Positions 63,455 through 64,000 of a stretch of 64,000 nt of DNA are shown piece by piece. Positions within the stretch are counted from its first letter, which is position 1. Each line of letters starts with the position of its first letter. Source of the DNA: Chitinophagaceae bacterium (GTDB lineage: Bacteria; Bacteroidota; Bacteroidia; Chitinophagales; UBA10324); assembly GCA_016704325.1 (NCBI GenBank), contig JADJAG010000008.1, forward strand, positions 620,001-684,000, read 5' to 3'. The translations under genes were made by a program, and so were the position numbers. Under the pieces are notes generated by a model. It did not search any database, was not told the origin of the DNA, and worked only from the letters and a program-made list of their open reading frames with translations.

Positions 63455-64000
63455 TTATTGCTTCATAAATTTTCCTTGAAAGTGTATTCCGCCTGATGAA
63501 ACTGAACAAATGAAATACAACCCATTCATCCAATCAGAAACGTCAATCCTTAAAGGCGATGAAGAAATTTCCTTCATAAAAATTTCCCTGCCTAAAATAT
63601 CTGTAATAACAAGCTTCTGATCCTGAAAGAACAATTGATCAATCCCCTGTACCATAATATATGTCGAGGCAGGATTAGGGTAGAGCAATAATTTTTGCGA
63701 ATAATATGCTGCTATACCACTTACCAATACAGGGAAATCTTCGCTCCATCCATCGCAATCAGTGGAATCAGTTACCTGCACAGAGTAAGCGCCACTAATG
63801 ATTGGAACATAACATTGAGTGGTAGCACCATTAACAGGAGCGCCATCTAAATACCAGTGATACGAAGTGAAAGGATCCGAGCATAACTGGTAGCCATCAA
63901 ATGTAATGGAGGGTATCGGAAAGATGATATTGTCATCAACAATTCCGTTGCAATCATCATCTATGCTATTGCAGATCTCGACCTGCTGAAATCGGTTGAG
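63455..64000 (-). CDS. Secreted protein with MopE-type motif and T9SS sorting domain, 5' part outside the window
   Basis: The frame is open to the right edge, so the gene continues beyond the window. The visible 181 residues contain EICNSIDDDCNGIVDDN, the MopE-type metal-binding motif (EVCNGIDDDCDG pattern), an Ig-like stretch (CSDPFTSYHWYLDGAP), and a T9SS type A domain (LLYPNPASTYIMVQ ... GLYFICSV ... KFMKQ). It is likely exposed at the cell surface and may bind copper or calcium through the MopE motif, as known for that family. The start codon lies outside the window. Confidence 0.85.
   Translation of the reverse strand, partial: LNRFQQVEICNSIDDDCNGIVDDNIIFPIPSITFDGYQLCSDPFTSYHWYLDGAPVNGATTQCYVPIISGAYSVQVTDSTDCDGWSEDFPVLVSGIAAYYSQKLLLYPNPASTYIMVQGIDQLFFQDQKLVITDILGREIFMKEISSSPLRIDVSDWMNGLYFICSVSSGGIHFQGKFMKQ

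Overview
The window comes from a Bacteroidota chromosome, probably an environmental Chitinophagia/Saprospiria-like lineage that I cannot resolve further. Evidence: many secreted proteins end in type IX secretion (T9SS) sorting domains (PNP motif, 'GIYxVxV', final basic residues), promoters carry the Bacteroidota TAnnTTTG -7 element (upstream of gapA, tRNA-Glu, mntR and others), and lipoboxes and gene neighbours fit the phylum. It is core chromosome with many small mobile repeats and one accessory island at the right. Layout: 1-781 is the end of secDF. 1345-6935 holds two secreted T9SS proteins separated by a repeat-rich gap containing a polyprenyl-synthase relic. 7248-10774 is a + strand block: mntR, an MntH-UspA fusion, a thioesterase-like gene and smpB. 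10838-21054 is mostly - strand: a lipoprotein, an Omp28-like T9SS protein, a TlpA-like thioredoxin, an RDD membrane protein, a glycosidase-like lipoprotein, pgk, a DUF433/DUF5615 pair and gapA. tRNA-Glu is at 21209. 22095-36841 carries a glycogen-debranching enzyme and a series of T9SS cargo proteins, including a tandem pair of 904-aa paralogues. 37647-51152 carries a CapD-like sugar-nucleotide enzyme, murQ, a C-terminal processing protease, a large SBBP-repeat protein, a DODA-type dioxygenase, der and era. 51153-63454 is accessory: relics of a T9SS protein, IS66 and an IS4-like transposase; a predicted MACPF-like secreted protein next to a membrane-anchored M15-like peptidase; then a defence locus. 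The defence locus (57534-62370) is the most interesting part. A divergent XRE repressor and ImmA/IrrE-type metallopeptidase match the CapH/CapP regulators of CBASS. Facing them is a coupled operon: DUF2188 protein, 2TM-NUDIX-like effector, CD-NTase, E2-like protein, and a second nucleotidyltransferase with two N-terminal membrane segments and an intact GS...DxD...D active site. The first four parts fit a short type II CBASS system. The second, membrane-anchored nucleotidyltransferase does not belong to the standard gene set and is the best candidate for something undescribed. Two further points affect the whole window. First, there are at least three families of small non-autonomous transposons (MITEs): four 141-bp copies each with a 9-bp target duplication, a family with GGGTGTAYGAC ends and 8-bp duplications, and a 211-bp element with IS66-like GTAA ends lying just before the debranching-enzyme start codon. 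Second, single-base indels, mostly in homopolymers, break murQ, the protease, the SBBP protein and a small lipoprotein; these are more likely sequence errors than real gene loss.
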